Source: Akanthomyces muscarius | Taxonomy: Eukaryota > Ascomycota > Sordariomycetes > Hypocreales > Cordycipitaceae | Assembly: GCF_028009165.1 (NCBI RefSeq) | Contig: NC_079241.1 | Span: 3,472,001 to 3,536,000 of the forward strand | Length of the DNA stretch: 64,000 bases | Direction of reading: 5' to 3' | Shown: positions 1 to 11,526 of the stretch, one piece after another | Numbering within the stretch: position 1 is the first letter of the stretch | Layout of the letters: every line of letters begins with the position of its first letter | The notes under the pieces: generated by a model | Databases searched by the model: none | What the model was told of the DNA's origin: nothing | What the model saw: the letters and a program-made list of their open reading frames with translations, nothing else | Made by a program: the position numbers and the translations under genes

Positions 1-440
1 CGTACGAGTTTCTCTCGGAGACGATGAGATTTTTCCCGCGATATATTAACGACAGCGTGCCGTCAAAGGATTCCTGCAGCCTCATCGATCCTTTTCAATT
101 GTATAATACAAACCATACCACAATCTTATTTTCTTTTCTTAAGCATTGCATCCTTAGACACAACTACACACCATCTCGGTAGGCCCATAGCTTCCATACA
201 CACGACCAGCCATTGGACAGGCCCACTAATTATCGAGCTTGTACAGCGTCATTTCTGATTCCGGCGTTCCGTCAAAGCATCATCGCCGCACAAGAGCACA
301 CAATTACCCGACGATAGAATATTCATTGCAGGGAGATCAGTTCTCAAACACTGTCAATTTCGATTGTCACTTCCGGCACTTTCACACCCATTGAAGCCGA
401 CAAACCACCGCATCTCTACACAACACCGAACCCGCCCATC
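1..440. other. Upstream region and 5' leader of the HIG1-domain gene
   Basis: No gene is visible here. The stretch directly before the start codon at 441 is rich in CA and C/T (many cacaccc and accga runs), as in fungal 5' leaders. A gene could extend in from the left edge but no open frame supports it. Confidence 0.5.
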
Positions 441-1324
441 ATGAAGATTCTCAGCAAAGAGGAAGAGGCTGCGCACTACAAGGTCGTCGTCAAGGGCGGC
501 CTCATTGGCGGCTCGGCCGGTCTGGCCCTCGGCCTCGGCGGCGTCGTCCTCGCGTCTCGCCGCTACCCTGCCTTCCGCGGCCTGACGCTGCCCTTCCGCT
601 CGTTCCTCGTCACCTCGTCGGCGACCTTTGGCGCCATCGTCTACGCCGACCGCTGCTCGACCATCTTCCAGCGATCGCAGGACCCCATGTGGGGCTACCA
701 GGACAAGAGCCACCGCGCGCTGCAGATGGCCCGCGACAACGAGTCGACCTACGAGCGCTTCATGGCCTGGGGCAAGGACAACCGCTACAGCGTCGTCTTT
801 GCGAGCTGGCTGGCCTCCATGGGCGTCGCCCTCGCCATCGTCGGCCGCGCGCCCATCAGCACCGCGCAGAAGCTCGTCCAGGCCCGTGTCTACGCCCAGG
901 GCCTGACCCTCGCCGTCCTCATCGTCTCGGCCGCCTTCGAGGTCAACGACGCCAAGTCGGGCAGCGGTCGCTGGGAGACGGTCATGGTCCTCGACCCCAA
1001 CGACCCGGAGCACAAGCACCTCATTGAGAAGCGCATCCACAAGGAGGAGTACGAGGGCCAGGACCTTTGGATGGGTAAGAGGCTCCCGGCTTCCGATGGA
1101 CTTGAGCATAAAAATACTAACAATTTGTAGATATGGTCGAGGCTGAGGAGAAGCGCATCGCTGAGCGCAAGGCCAACCAGTCCACCGAGAGCAAGAGCAA
1201 GACTTCCAAGAAGACCTCGGAAAAGCCCGAAAAGGCAGAGAAAGCCAACAAGGCAGATCAACCCAAAAAGGCTGACGGCTCCGAAGAGACTGACAAGTCC
1301 GAAAAGGCCGACGCCAAGGCTTAA
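441..1324 (+). CDS. RCF2: HIG1-domain mitochondrial inner-membrane protein, Rcf2-like
   Basis: Two exons, 441..1074 and 1131..1324, give 275 aa. The 56-bp intron starts GTAAGA, has a TACTAAC-type branch site and ends TTTGTAG; splicing joins ...LWM to DMVEAEEKR. Family knowledge: Rcf2 (AIM38) binds cytochrome c oxidase and the III-IV supercomplexes in the inner mitochondrial membrane. Visible features are an N-terminal KILSKEEEAAHYK stretch, a Gly-rich hydrophobic segment at about residues 18-40, a second at 55-70 and a HIG1-like pair at about 115-165 (SVVFASWLASMGVALAIVG, then QGLTLAVLIVSAAFE). The Lys/Glu/Ser-rich tail from about residue 212 is low complexity and longer than I recall for the family. 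It is convergent with the kelch gene. The family call is by recognition, not alignment. Confidence 0.82.
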
Positions 1325-1789
1325 AGCTTTCATCATGAACCACGACACATTACAATATAACAACGAAGACCAAGGCCGAAAGCTGGACATACACTACTTT
1401 AAAAACTAAAACTCTCCCGATCTAAACCAAGCATTTACTTGGCATTGTAAACAATCTCCATCACGGTCTTGGAAAATTGGCCAGTCATAGAAACCTCAAG
1501 GCGCATGAATTCGGTGGTAAAAAAATTGGACTAGCACACAGGAAAGAAAGGACGCCATTGCGAAATCCGGTGCATGCTCGGACAACCATAACCTGGCATT
1601 TTGTACGATACGGCATATATTAGAATCACCATCAATCCAAAAAGATGAACATTCAACGTCCATTCAAAAGCTGTCATCACGTCATGTGCTAATTTATACT
1701 TTATCCACTCATGTCTGGCCACTAATGCTACATGGTCTTATCAACTCTGCCAATGCTGTGCTTTTTATGCCCGTCCTTACATTCCCGCA
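1325..1789. other. Convergent intergenic spacer
   Basis: About 465 bp between the stop codons of two convergent genes. It is AT-richer than the flanks, as expected for two facing 3' UTRs. No gene or repeat was seen. Confidence 0.5.
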
Positions 1790-3508
1790 TTACACCTCAA
1801 TCGTAAAGTGACTAATCTGCGAATAGTACGCATGCACCGCCAGCTCCAGGATGTGAACGTCGCCAAACACGTCGCTCCCGTCAAAGCCGCCGACGGCCAT
1901 GAGGCGGCTGTCGTGCAGGACGGTGCCGTGGTAGCCGCGGCCGGTCGGGCTCTGGCCGTAGACGCGGCGCTTGTCCCAGGTCATGGTGACGAGGTTGAGC
2001 AGCAGCACGTCGTTGCAGTACTCGCCGCCGTCGTGGCCGCCGATGACAAAGAGGTAAGAGCCGACAATGGTGGCCGTGTGCGAGAGCCGTCGGTAGGTGA
2101 CGGGAATGGGCACGGCCTTCCACGCATGCGTCTCGACGTCGTACACCCACACGTCGTCGAAGCACTCGCCGCCGTCGGACCCGCCGTAGATGATGAGCTT
2201 GCTGCCCACCATGTTGGCCGTGTGGTAGCCGCGCGCCTTGGGCCGGCGCGCGGGGTCCTTAGCACCGGACTGCGGTGTCTTTTCCGGCCCCGAGATGAGC
2301 TTCCACGACATCTTGGTCATGTCGCCGACGTCGAGCCGCCATATGTCGTTGAGGGCGCGGACGCCGTCGCCGCCGCCAAAGACGTAGATGCCATTCTTGT
2401 AGAGGCAGGCCGTGTGCGCGCGCCGCTTCGACGGCACGCGCTCGCCGACAATCTTTGGCTTGGTCCAGCGAAAGTTGACCGTGTCGAGCACGTAGACGTC
2501 GTTGTAGTAGGTCGGGCCGTCGCCGCCGCCAAAGACGACGAGCTTCTTGCCCACCGCCGTGCAGGTCATGGCGCGCAGCGGCATGGGGATCTCGCCGACG
2601 ACGTGCGGCACCGACCAGTAGAAGGCGTCGGCGTCGAGCACGTACATGGTGTTGAAGCACGTCCGCGCGTCGCAGCCGCCGAAGATGTATATGTTGGAGC
2701 CAATGAGCGTCGTCGTGTGCGCGCGCAGGTTCGAGTGTGCCGCGCCAGACGTGGGCGCCTTGGACCAGTACATGCCCGACGCCGGCGCCGGCGCAATGTC
2801 TGGCGCGTCCTTGGGGTCCTGCAGCGGCGGGAACGCCACATGCTCACCCTTGGGAACCTGCGACAGCGTAGCCGACGTGCTCCTCGACGACGACGAAGCC
2901 GCGGCGGCGTTTGATTTGGACGTCAACACCGACGTTGTGCGCCCATAGCCTCGTTTCAAGTCTCTCTCGTGGTCGCCCGGGGAGTCCTTCTCGGCGGAGG
3001 CTGGCGGCGGCGGTGGCGGTGGCTGCTTGGGATAGCTCTTTTTGCTACTGCCACCAGCGGTCGAGGGCCGCGGGGGCACCTGGGACGCCGACTGCGATCT
3101 CTGGCGGACGGCGAGCTCGGCGGCCTGCTTGGCGGCGGCGCCCGCGCTTCGGTCGTTGACGCTCTTGCTGGCGAGGTGACCGGGCGTGTGGCTTCTGGGC
3201 AGCGCCTGCTGGGACGGCGGCTGGTCGTCTTCCTCATCTTCGTCAGAGTCATCGGATTCGTCCGAGTCTTCGTATATCTCGGTCCGCTCGTTGGGGGAGC
3301 TCACGAGGCTCTTGTGTGAGCGGTGCGCAGCCATCGATGGTTTGGCACTGCTCGCGGCGGGCGAGCGGGCCTCCTTGCCCGAGTCTACCATGGCCGAGGG
3401 GGGAATTCGGGCGGTCAGGTATTCTGCATCACCTCTGTTCGGGGAGTCGCGAAATCGACTGGAAGTTGGTGTTATGGTAAAGCCGTTGGCCGTCGTGGCA
3501 CGTCGCAT
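1790..3508 (-). CDS. Kelch-repeat beta-propeller protein
   Basis: Single exon, 572 aa from the ATG at 3508; the frame is open a little further upstream but without an ATG. Residues 1-240 are low complexity and probably disordered: an acidic Asp/Ser/Glu block near 80-95 and a proline run near 165. The C-terminal half carries six kelch blades, each with the diagnostic hydrophobic-GG-D motif: IFGGCD, VFGGGD, VFGGGD, IYGGSD, VIGGHD and VGGFD at roughly residues 272, 325, 375, 440, 490 and 540. Kelch propellers are usually protein-interaction platforms. The layout (long disordered N-terminus, terminal propeller, no BTB, RING or coiled coil) resembles fungal kelch proteins linked to Ras or polarity signalling, but I cannot assign a named orthologue. 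It is divergent from DUS3. Confidence 0.85.
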   Translation of the reverse strand: MRRATTANGFTITPTSSRFRDSPNRGDAEYLTARIPPSAMVDSGKEARSPAASSAKPSMAAHRSHKSLVSSPNERTEIYEDSDESDDSDEDEEDDQPPSQQALPRSHTPGHLASKSVNDRSAGAAAKQAAELAVRQRSQSASQVPPRPSTAGGSSKKSYPKQPPPPPPPASAEKDSPGDHERDLKRGYGRTTSVLTSKSNAAAASSSSRSTSATLSQVPKGEHVAFPPLQDPKDAPDIAPAPASGMYWSKAPTSGAAHSNLRAHTTTLIGSNIYIFGGCDARTCFNTMYVLDADAFYWSVPHVVGEIPMPLRAMTCTAVGKKLVVFGGGDGPTYYNDVYVLDTVNFRWTKPKIVGERVPSKRRAHTACLYKNGIYVFGGGDGVRALNDIWRLDVGDMTKMSWKLISGPEKTPQSGAKDPARRPKARGYHTANMVGSKLIIYGGSDGGECFDDVWVYDVETHAWKAVPIPVTYRRLSHTATIVGSYLFVIGGHDGGEYCNDVLLLNLVTMTWDKRRVYGQSPTGRGYHGTVLHDSRLMAVGGFDGSDVFGDVHILELAVHAYYSQISHFTIEV

Positions 3509-4219
3509 GTTTGGCACCAGCGCCTGCCCCGCGACATTTGAAAGTCGAGGGGTGCGGGTGCGGAGCTGCTGGTACGTAGCTTATTATCTGGAGTTCCCAA
3601 CCACTTCGCTCGCGCCAACGGCTGCGCACAAGAACAACGGTCATCTTGTCGCATCATGCCCTATTTGCCCCAGATTTACTAGCTTAAAACCATGTTCGTG
3701 AGCCAATTCCGCTGCTCCATGGAATACACTCTGATGCTGCGTTGTATCTACAGCAGTCGCAGTACTCGAGTTGCGGCGGGCGGAGAATTGAGCGACTTGA
3801 GGCCACTGGATCATAAAAGCGTGCTCGAATCGTTCGAATTTGCACTATCGCTACATTTTAAGCCCTATAAACAGTCCATTGGGCAAGTAGTTTTATTGAA
3901 CGCTCGCGGTTCGAAAGACACTGTGTAAGCCGATTGGCTGCGCTAGCTAGCGGCTGTGGCTGTCACCAGCCCGCCATCGATTTTTTTATCGCCAGCAATT
4001 TCTGCAGGCTTCTTCAACAACATCACATCGCCGCTGCAATCTACACTTCCTTGCTTATCTTGTACAACTTTTACACCACACAGTTTTCGATTAATCTGGG
4101 TATTACTGATCAGTGTTTGGGGCCTCAAGTCCTTGGCGGCGCTACATTACATTCTTCCCAGCGTTTCGCCTCACTGAGAGACACAGCTGGCGTACTCGCA
4201 ACAGCAGCAAACACTCATC
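3509..4219. promoter_or_regulatory. Bidirectional promoter region between kelch gene and DUS3
   Basis: A 711-bp divergent spacer. ATTGG (CCAAT on the minus strand) occurs at 3878-3882 and 3933-3937, possible CCAAT-binding-complex sites. A short uORF-like ATG lies out of frame just upstream of the kelch start on the minus strand. No gene is supported here. Confidence 0.35.
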
Positions 4220-6569
4220 ATGACGGACCAAACCCAGCAAAACGACAACCCTGACAAGACCGCCAATGGTCGCCCAGCCTCTCCAATTGAGGAGCCTTCC
4301 GCCAAAAGACAAAGGGTCGAAGAGCCGACTTCGGCTGAAGCTCCGGCCGAGCAAAACGGCGCCGCCCAGACGGGGGCCACTACGCAGGAAAACGGCGCTC
4401 CCAAAAAGCTGGACGACAGAGATAACAGAGACAAAGGCTACGCTCCCATAAAGAAAGAGTATGCTCTGTTACCTTACCAAATCCTGCCATTGATGGCTAA
4501 TCGCGTGTAGATATTTGATTGACGTCTCGGAGCTCCGTGCTCAGGCAGTTGCTCAGGCAGAAGAGGCTAATCTTGACGATGACGCTGCAGAGGGCCGCGA
4601 AGGCGGCGATGACAGGGACAACGGCGGCAAACGCAGCAGGAAGAAGAAGGCAAAGGGCCAGAACACGGAGCGCTCGTTCGGCAAGTTTGATGATGCATTG
4701 CCTCTCTGCAACAGCCGCGCATTCTACCCCGAGTTTTCGCCTCGCGACTGTCGCTTTGGCGACCGCTGCCGCATGTGCCACGATATCCGCAAGTATCTCG
4801 CCGAAGGTCGCCGTGGTGATGTCGAGACCTTTGAGGGCAAATGCCCTGTGTTTGTCAAGTATGGTTGGTGCCCGTCTGGCTGGAAGTGCCGCTTCGTGCG
4901 CAGCCACATGGACGAGATCGAGCGCGAGGACGGCCGCAAGGAGCTGATTCTTGTGGACACCTCTGGCAAGGATCATAATGCCAAGAAAAATGGTGATGCT
5001 GAAGGTGTCGAGAGCGAGGACTCGCGGCCCGGTGTTGTCAACGTCGTGCCCATGTCAGTCAAGATTGACATGAACCGCAAGCGTCTCGACTTTAGCGATG
5101 CCGACAAGTACATCGCCTGGCTCGACAGCGAGTCCAAGACCAACCAGAAGAACCACCACCGCACAAAGGAGGAGCAGGCCAACGGTGCCGCTGACGAGGA
5201 CAACCGCGCGCAGTATGTCGACCCGCCGTTCAAGCCGTCCGAGAAGCGTCGCCTGTACTTTGGCCCCGAGACGCCGACGCTCGCGCCGCTCACTACACAG
5301 GGCAACATGCCTTTCCGCCGGCTCTGCGTCGAGATGGGCTGCCAGCTGACGTACTCGGAGATGGCGCTCGGTATGCCGCTGCTGCAGGGCGTCAAGGCCG
5401 ACTGGACGCTCATGAAGGCGCACGAGTCGGAGACGCAGTCGCCGGCCTACAGCGGCAAGATTCCCGTCTACGATAACGCCAAGGATCTGCGCTTCGGCGC
5501 GCAAATCTCGGGCAGCGCGCACTGGGTGACGACCAAGGCCGCGAGTGTGCTCGCCCGCTTCTGCCCGCACTTGCGCCTCATCGACCTCAACTGCGGGTGC
5601 CCTATCGACATGGTGTACAAGTCGGGCGGCGGCTCGGCGCTGCTCGAGGCCCACGGCAAGCTGGAGCGCATGATCCGCGGCATGAACGCCGTCTCGGGCG
5701 AGATCCCCATCACCGCCAAGATCCGCATGGGCGTGCGCAGCTCCCGCCCCACGGCGCCCGCCGTCATCGAGCGCCTCGCGTTTGGCTCGCGTGAGCATCG
5801 TGAGCGCCTCGGCGCGCCGGGCTGCGCCGCCATCACGCTCCACGGCCGCAGCCGCGAGCAGCGCTACACCAAGCTCGCCGACTGGAGCTACATTGGCGAG
5901 TGCGCCGCGGTCATCCGCGGCTACAACGAGCAGCGCGACACCCTGACCGACACGGCCGCCGAGCCGGACCCCAGCACGCAGGCCAACACCAAGGATGGCA
6001 AGCTCTTCTTCCTCGGCAATGGCGACTGCTACTCGCACGTCGACTACTTCAAGCACATCAACGAGGCCCGCGTCGACTCGGTCATGATTGGCCGCGGCGC
6101 CCTCATCAAGCCCTGGCTCTTCGAGGAGATTGAAAAGGGCCAGTACCTTGACAAGTCGGCTTCGGAGCGCCTGACGTACGTCGAAAAGTTCGTTCGCTAC
6201 GGCCTCGAAGCCTGGGGCTCCGACGAGCTCGGCCTCGGCTTCACCCGCCGCTTCCTGCTCGAGTGGCTGAGCTTTGCGCACCGCTACGTGCCCATCGGCC
6301 TGCTCGAGAGGCTGCCGCCGAGCATCAACGAGCGGCCGCCCGCGTACCGCGGCCGCAACGACCTGGAGACGCTGATGGCGTCGCCCAACTACAAGGACTG
6401 GATCAAGATTTCGTAAGTGTGGATATGCAGCTAATGTTTCTTTTTGAGCATGTGTGCAAAGGGAGCTTGACTGACAACTGTGTATAGGGAAATGTTCTTG
6501 GGCCCTTGCCATCCTGGCTTCCAGTTTATGCCCAAGCACAAGTCCAACTCTTACGAAGCCGAGGGTTAA
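4220..6569 (+). CDS. DUS3: tRNA-dihydrouridine(47) synthase [NAD(P)+], Dus3 family
   Basis: Three exons, 4220..4458, 4511..6412 and 6488..6569, give 740 aa. Introns of 52 and 75 bp are GT-AG (GTATGC...GTGTAG and GTAAGT...GTATAG), and the frame closes through all joints. Dus3 reduces U47 in the variable loop of cytoplasmic tRNAs using FMN and NAD(P)H. The disordered N-terminus (about 1-130) is followed by two CCCH-type zinc-finger-like clusters ([12 protein letters not shown] and [13 protein letters not shown]) at about 155-215, typical of eukaryotic Dus3. The TIM-barrel synthase domain starts near 330 ([14 protein letters not shown]). The catalytic-cysteine motif [17 protein letters not shown] lies near residue 443, and an [12 protein letters not shown] motif precedes an FMN-phosphate-binding-like [11 protein letters not shown]. 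The last exon supplies a conserved-looking Phe/His-rich tail. Confidence 0.95.
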
Positions 6570-7034
6570 AACACGAGTACTGAATGCTGTGATGTAAAGA
6601 CAAAGTAGAAAAAGTGCCGTTTAGAGGAAACATGCATTGAAGAGGAGTTCGATTTACGTGTACATGAACAGGAAAAAGACAAATTAGTTGGAAATGGTTG
6701 TAGTTGGTTTGTCTTGGTTGATTTGTTTTGGTTGATTTTTGTACTACCATGGCAAAATACATACTGATCGCCTATCATGAGATCTTGATTATTGATGCAG
6801 ATAAAGAAGTAAAAAGTGCACCAGTTGTCATCGGTGCGAAAATTTGATAAAAGAGGAAAAGCATTCCTATACAAATTATTCCAGGGACAGATACCCAAAC
6901 GCCAGTTCGCCCAACCCAATGTCATCCTTCTTTTGCAAGTGAGAAAAAAATACAGCGCGCCATTATGCAGGCCAAATAGCGTACCCAACAACGCTATTTC
7001 CCATCTTCATCCTATGCGCGACTCTCCGGTGCAT
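6570..7034. other. Convergent intergenic spacer with GGTTT/GTTGATT tandem-like tract
   Basis: About 465 bp between convergent stop codons. It contains an irregular run of ggttgatt/ggttgtagttggtttg around 6685-6740, otherwise nothing gene-like. Confidence 0.4.
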
Positions 7035-8454
7035 TTAAGAGTAAAAGTGACCCCTTTGCATGCCATCGGCAGAGACGTAGTCCTTCTTACCCTCTTCCGA
7101 GGCGCTGGTCATTGAGTTTGTGCGGGTGCTGTCGGCGACCGCCTTGATCTGCTTGACGTCCTGGCCGGGACGCTTGAGGACCTCGAGGTAGGTGGACGGG
7201 ACGTAGCCCTGGCGGCCGTCGCGCGAGCGGCACTGCCACCACTCGCTGGGCTGGCCGGCCGGGTCGTTCTTGGTGAGAACCGCGACGAGGTCGCCCTTCT
7301 TGGCGTCGAGCTCCATGCCGTTGTTGTTCTGAGGCACAAAGTCAAAGAGGAGGCGGCAGAACTCGAGCTTGGAGGGGTCGATGGGCTGCTGAGCGGCCAG
7401 AGCCTGCTCCTGCATGCGGCGCTCCTCCTCCTCGGCGTTGGCGGCGACGGAGCGAATCACCTTGGACATGAGGTACGGAAGGCCAAAGGCGGCGAGGAGG
7501 AAGAAGAGCAGAGGCTTCTTGCTGGCGCGGGGAGCGCTGCCAGGAGCGCCGTCGGGACCTGGGCGGCCTTCAAATCGAGCAAATGCGGCAGGCGTGAGGG
7601 CTGTGGCATCGGCAGGCGGGGGACGACCAGTGATCTTGGCAATGAGTGTGCGGATCCAGCGCATGAGGGTGAAGATGCCGAGAATGGACCCGAGAGTGTC
7701 GCGGAGGTTTCCAAATTGTTCGGCGACGGAAACCATGGCTAAGTAAAGACTGTTAGTACTGAAGCAGCGAAGCAAGACGAAGGGATGCGCTTACCAAAGA
7801 AGCTCGAATGTGTAGCCATGTAGGTGCTCTCAAGCATCTGCGCGAAACCACCAAAGGCTCCGACGATGCCTTCGAGCATCTGGAAGGTGGCGGCGGTGCC
7901 GTTGTTGAAGCGGTTGGTCAGGCTGTTGGGATCGTTCATGCCCATGCCGCCGGCGCCGCCGTACATGCCACCACCGTACATGCCTCCTCCATAACCGCCC
8001 ATACCCATGCCACCCATGCCACCCATGCCGCCCATGCTGCCGTACATGCCGCCTCCATAGCTGCCCATGCCGCCGCCAAAGCGAGAGTAAGGACTGGAGT
8101 AGGGTGACGAGTAGGCGCTTCCGTAGCCCGTGCCGTAGCCTCCTCCGTAGGGTGAGGCGCCCATGCCGCCCATGGTACCCATCGGACGGCTATATGCAGA
8201 GGCGTTTTGGTTGACTGTCGACGAGAGGGAGGACGGCAGAGCGGGGACGGGAGGTGCCGATGTGGAAGTAGAGGCGGTCGATGTGAGCGGCGTCGTTGTC
8301 GGGGCTGATGGTGCGGGTATCGAGGCTGTCAAACGGGAGAAGATGTCAGCATGTGATGATGATGACGGAGGCGAAAGAAAAATCGGTGGTGTTACATACC
8401 TGCAGCGCCAGCACCAGCTCCAGCGCGCTCCCAAGGCTTGGGCGGAGAAGCCAT
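7035..8454 (-). CDS. PEX13: Peroxisomal import docking protein Pex13 (peroxin-13)
   Basis: Three exons on the minus strand, 8454..8400, 8325..7795 and 7738..7035, give 429 aa. Introns are 74 and 56 bp; a 55-nt first exon encodes MASPPKPWERAG..., the usual Pex13 N-terminus. Pex13 sits in the peroxisomal membrane and docks the Pex5/Pex7 receptors with Pex14. After a Ser/Thr/Pro-rich stretch comes a low-complexity Tyr/Gly/Met-rich segment (about residues 75-150, repeats such as GGMYGSMGGMGGMGG). This corresponds to the YG-rich region thought to form a permeable mesh in the import pore. Hydrophobic segments follow (about 200-310). A C-terminal SH3 domain (about 317-385) shows LLFDFVPQ, ELDAKKGDLVAV, WWQCRSRDGRQG and YVPSTYLE. 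The gene is complete and divergent from the phosphoesterase gene. Confidence 0.96.
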
Positions 8455-9504
8455 GGCTCAAAAGATGTGACGGATTAAAATTACAGCGCTGAACAATAGG
8501 TCACCGCAGGGGCTGAAGCCTGTTTGGGGGACAGAGGGCGAGCGCGGAGCGAGAAGCGGCGAGTCGCGTTGGGTGCGAGCGGCAGTGTGCTGAGGATAAA
8601 GCTCTGGAGGAGGTCGGCAGGTTGCGCCTGTGGACGGCGGGGGCCGTGAGCACCGAGAAACCGAAGGCGGAAGCCGAGCGCGGCTGGCTGAGTTGAGCGA
8701 TGGGCGAGGCGCAAGACCGCAGCGACAGAGACGTTGTCGCAGTGGTCAGCCGGAGGGTATCTAGTTGGCGATGAAATGGAGAGATGACGGATGAGAGAGG
8801 TGTGGCAAGATGAAATGCAGAGAGCGGGAGATGGGTTGTGGTTTTTTTGGCAGCCGACCGGTAAGATGGGCAAAGAGACAAAAACCTGGGGGCGGCCGAT
8901 TTGCTGCTGGCGGCGCTGCCTTGTTGGAGTGGCTCCTGGTCTGCCTACTCATCAGTAGTGGCCCAATCACTGGCGCTGCTCATTCACCTGTGCCGAGGCA
9001 AACGGCCTCGGCTTGGTGACGTGTGGGCCGCCACAGTCGCCGGTGTACCAATCTGCAGACCCGGAGTTTATGTCGTGCAAAGTGACTCCGGCTGTTGAGG
9101 CATGCGATGAGAACTACATGATGAGATAAGGAATAATGGAATTTCTACATATTTTCCATTGTTTTGGCCTTGCCTGTCGCCTGCTCGTTTGCCTCGCAGA
9201 GCCAGTCGCCTTACTCAGCAATGTGCCGTTAGCGGAGACGGCCCTGTGAGATTCAACTTACAGTGCATTCCATCCCCAAAGCATATGATTGTCCCCGCTA
9301 AAGCCTGTCGAAGCATTGTCCTCTCTATCCGTATCCGTTGCTGACAATCACATTCGCATATCCATCTCAGCTATCAGTGACCATCTACAGATTACTTGTT
9401 GCGCTATTGATTCTTTGTTTTATTCACGTTCTCCGTTATTCTGTCATCCTTAATGTCATCCGCCTTCTTTCTCGCCAGCATGTCTCTGCCTCCGCGATAG
9501 CTCC
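8455..9504. promoter_or_regulatory. Divergent promoter region between PEX13 and the LigD-type phosphoesterase gene
   Basis: A 1,050-bp spacer without a convincing gene. A CCAAT pentamer lies at 8963-8967. The PEX13-proximal half is GC-rich; the last 150 bp before 9505 is C/T-rich like a 5' leader. Confidence 0.35.
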
Positions 9505-10952
9505 ATGGATACCTCAGTTCCCCGCAAACGCCCTGCCAGTCCGCGCCTCATACCTAACCCCTTCATCAAAAAGAAAAACCTACAATGGACATTGGACGCC
9601 CCTAGTTCCAGCTTTCAAGACTCTCGGCCATTGGACGGCCCGGCCCCCGGGAACGTGCTCGCGGGCCAAAACCCCGACCCTAGCTCTTCCGCCCCCGAAC
9701 CGAGGCCCACTGCTGCCGCCGTGGAATCCGGGGCCGCTGTCGTTGATGATCATCTAGCTCACTTCTCGGAGCACTTGGCCCAATTCGTCACTCGCCCGGC
9801 AGGGGAAGACTGTGTTCCGAGACTCTCCATTGATGACTATGCTGCTCTTTATACAGCAAGTGCTGGCTCCAAGCAGGGTGCCCACTTTGTCATTCATCAG
9901 CACGACCACCCCGTCGCCGGCACTCACTATGATCTCCGCCTGCAGATCAACGAAACCAGCAGTGTCAGCTGGGCTATTATGTATGGTTTGCCCGGCGATC
10001 CAAATAGCATCAGGCTGAATAGGAATGCGACTGAGACACGCATTCACTCGTTATGGGTGAGTTGGCTGCGTGCACATGTACAAGCTTAGCAGTTAACTCG
10101 GCAAAGAATCACTTAATCGAGACTGCCTCTTCAGACACAGGCTCCCTCATGATATGGGATACAGGCACGTATTCGATTTTGCCTCGCCGCAGCAAATATG
10201 CTCCAGCCCTGGACCCAGATTCTGGCTCGTCAGACGATGAATCAACGTCTTCATCATCACCCACCACCCAGCAAACCCTACTACATGCCGCCTTTCAAAC
10301 AAGAAAAATCAAAATACGGCTTCATGGCACCAAGCTTCCAGACCCATATGTGGTATATATACGCCTTACCAAGACAGAGGATGCTGTTGGACGCGTTAAA
10401 GCCACTCAAGTCAAGAAGCCAGCGCGTCGGCGTCGGAGTCGGAGGAGGACAGGCAAGTCTGCAGAAGCAAAAACAGCGGAAACCAGCTCCAGTGAAACGG
10501 ATGTGGAAGCAAATAATGATGCAGACATTGTCCCCGCGACCAATTCGCAGCTTTTGCAGCAAGATGCAACCGTTTCGGCGCTGGAGAAGGAGCTGCGCGA
10601 GTTGGAGGACGACGAGGTGCGACGCACCAACGCATACAAAGGCGCGATGAACTCTATCGGCTCCATTCATCAGCGTAAATGGTATATGTCTCTAGAGAGA
10701 GACCTTTCTGGTTTCGTACCTAAAAAGGCAGAGAATAATCGTATGATCTGGCAGCCGAAGATCATGGCAGCTGCCGATATGGGGGAGCGTATCGAGTCGG
10801 ACTCACATATCCGTCTATCGTATCCATTCTACGTTCGCGGTAGAGACTTTGAGCGCAGTGTGATCACCGGTCGTCTTGGCACTGAAATTCTCCGCGACGA
10901 AGGTGTCGATCGCTTTGTTCCTAGGATGGGCTGGAAGCCTGTGGTCAACTAG
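9505..10952 (+). CDS. Stand-alone DNA ligase D 3'-phosphoesterase-domain protein
   Basis: Two exons, 9505..10056 and 10107..10952, give 465 aa. The 50-bp GTGAGT...AAAG intron joins HSLW to NHLIETAS in frame. The signature is the LigD phosphoesterase (PE) core near residues 130-190: HFVIHQHDHPVAGTHYDLRL, where the two His and the Asp of the H...HYDxRL motif match metal ligands known in bacterial LigD, then WAIMYGLPGDPN. In bacterial NHEJ this domain trims 3'-ribonucleotides and phosphates. No ligase or primase/polymerase domain is present. The middle (about 210-370) carries a basic RRRRSRRRTG run that could be nuclear targeting and an acidic coiled stretch (ALEKELRELEDDEVRR). The C-terminus has RKWYMSLERDLSGFVPKKAENN and ends FVPRMGWKPVVN. 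The fungal protein's role in end processing is inference. Confidence 0.82.
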
Positions 10953-11526
10953 ACTTAGGCGTCCTCCATGTGAGCCAGCGACTTAGTGACTTGAAATAAG
11001 CCCATGCAAAAAAAAACGTTAATATTTCACATCAAACAGTCCCATCAGCGATGCATGAGATTTCAAGTCACACTGTGCTATCTATGGCGCAGCAAAGGGC
11101 AAATTTCCGCAATTTTTGATTCTTCGACGGCTCTCACTTCGAACTCGCTCTGGACTGACTTACACGAGACAGGCCAGCCAGTGGACCTATCGTGTGGCTA
11201 CAGATGGCGATTGCAGAGTGATCTGCTTTGGTGTTCTTCCTTTCTTAAAGAAAATTCAAGATAACCTCGCACTCTCATTATTTTTTATCCTGAACCATTT
11301 TTGAGTAGTTTGTTCGGCCCTCTTTGAATTAAATCAAAGAGTGTGAACGTCACACTCGATGCCAGTGACCGCATGACTAAGCTAGATCGAGCCTCTGACG
11401 TGGTAGCTATCCGGGATCTGAAGTTGAGGCCACCAAACCTCTACAGATGTCAATCCTTGACTATTTAGCTAATAACCTCTACAACAAGGCCGGAATCTGC
11501 AGTTCTTGTGCTGCGTCTCACAGATT
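10953..11526. other. Intergenic spacer
   Basis: About 570 bp between tandem genes, mixed composition with an A run near 11005. It holds the 3' end of the phosphoesterase transcript and presumably the UFE1 promoter; no distinct element was recognised. Confidence 0.4.

Noticed and set aside
354..1343. 329-codon minus-strand frame
   Set aside because: Mirrors the HIG1-domain gene; repetitive Val/Leu/Asp/Gly composition without motifs.
5055..6539. Nearly 500-codon open frame on the minus strand
   Set aside because: It is antisense to the well-supported DUS3 frame; GC-rich third positions leave the opposite frame open. Composition (Ala/Arg/Val/Leu-rich, no motif) is that of a shadow frame.
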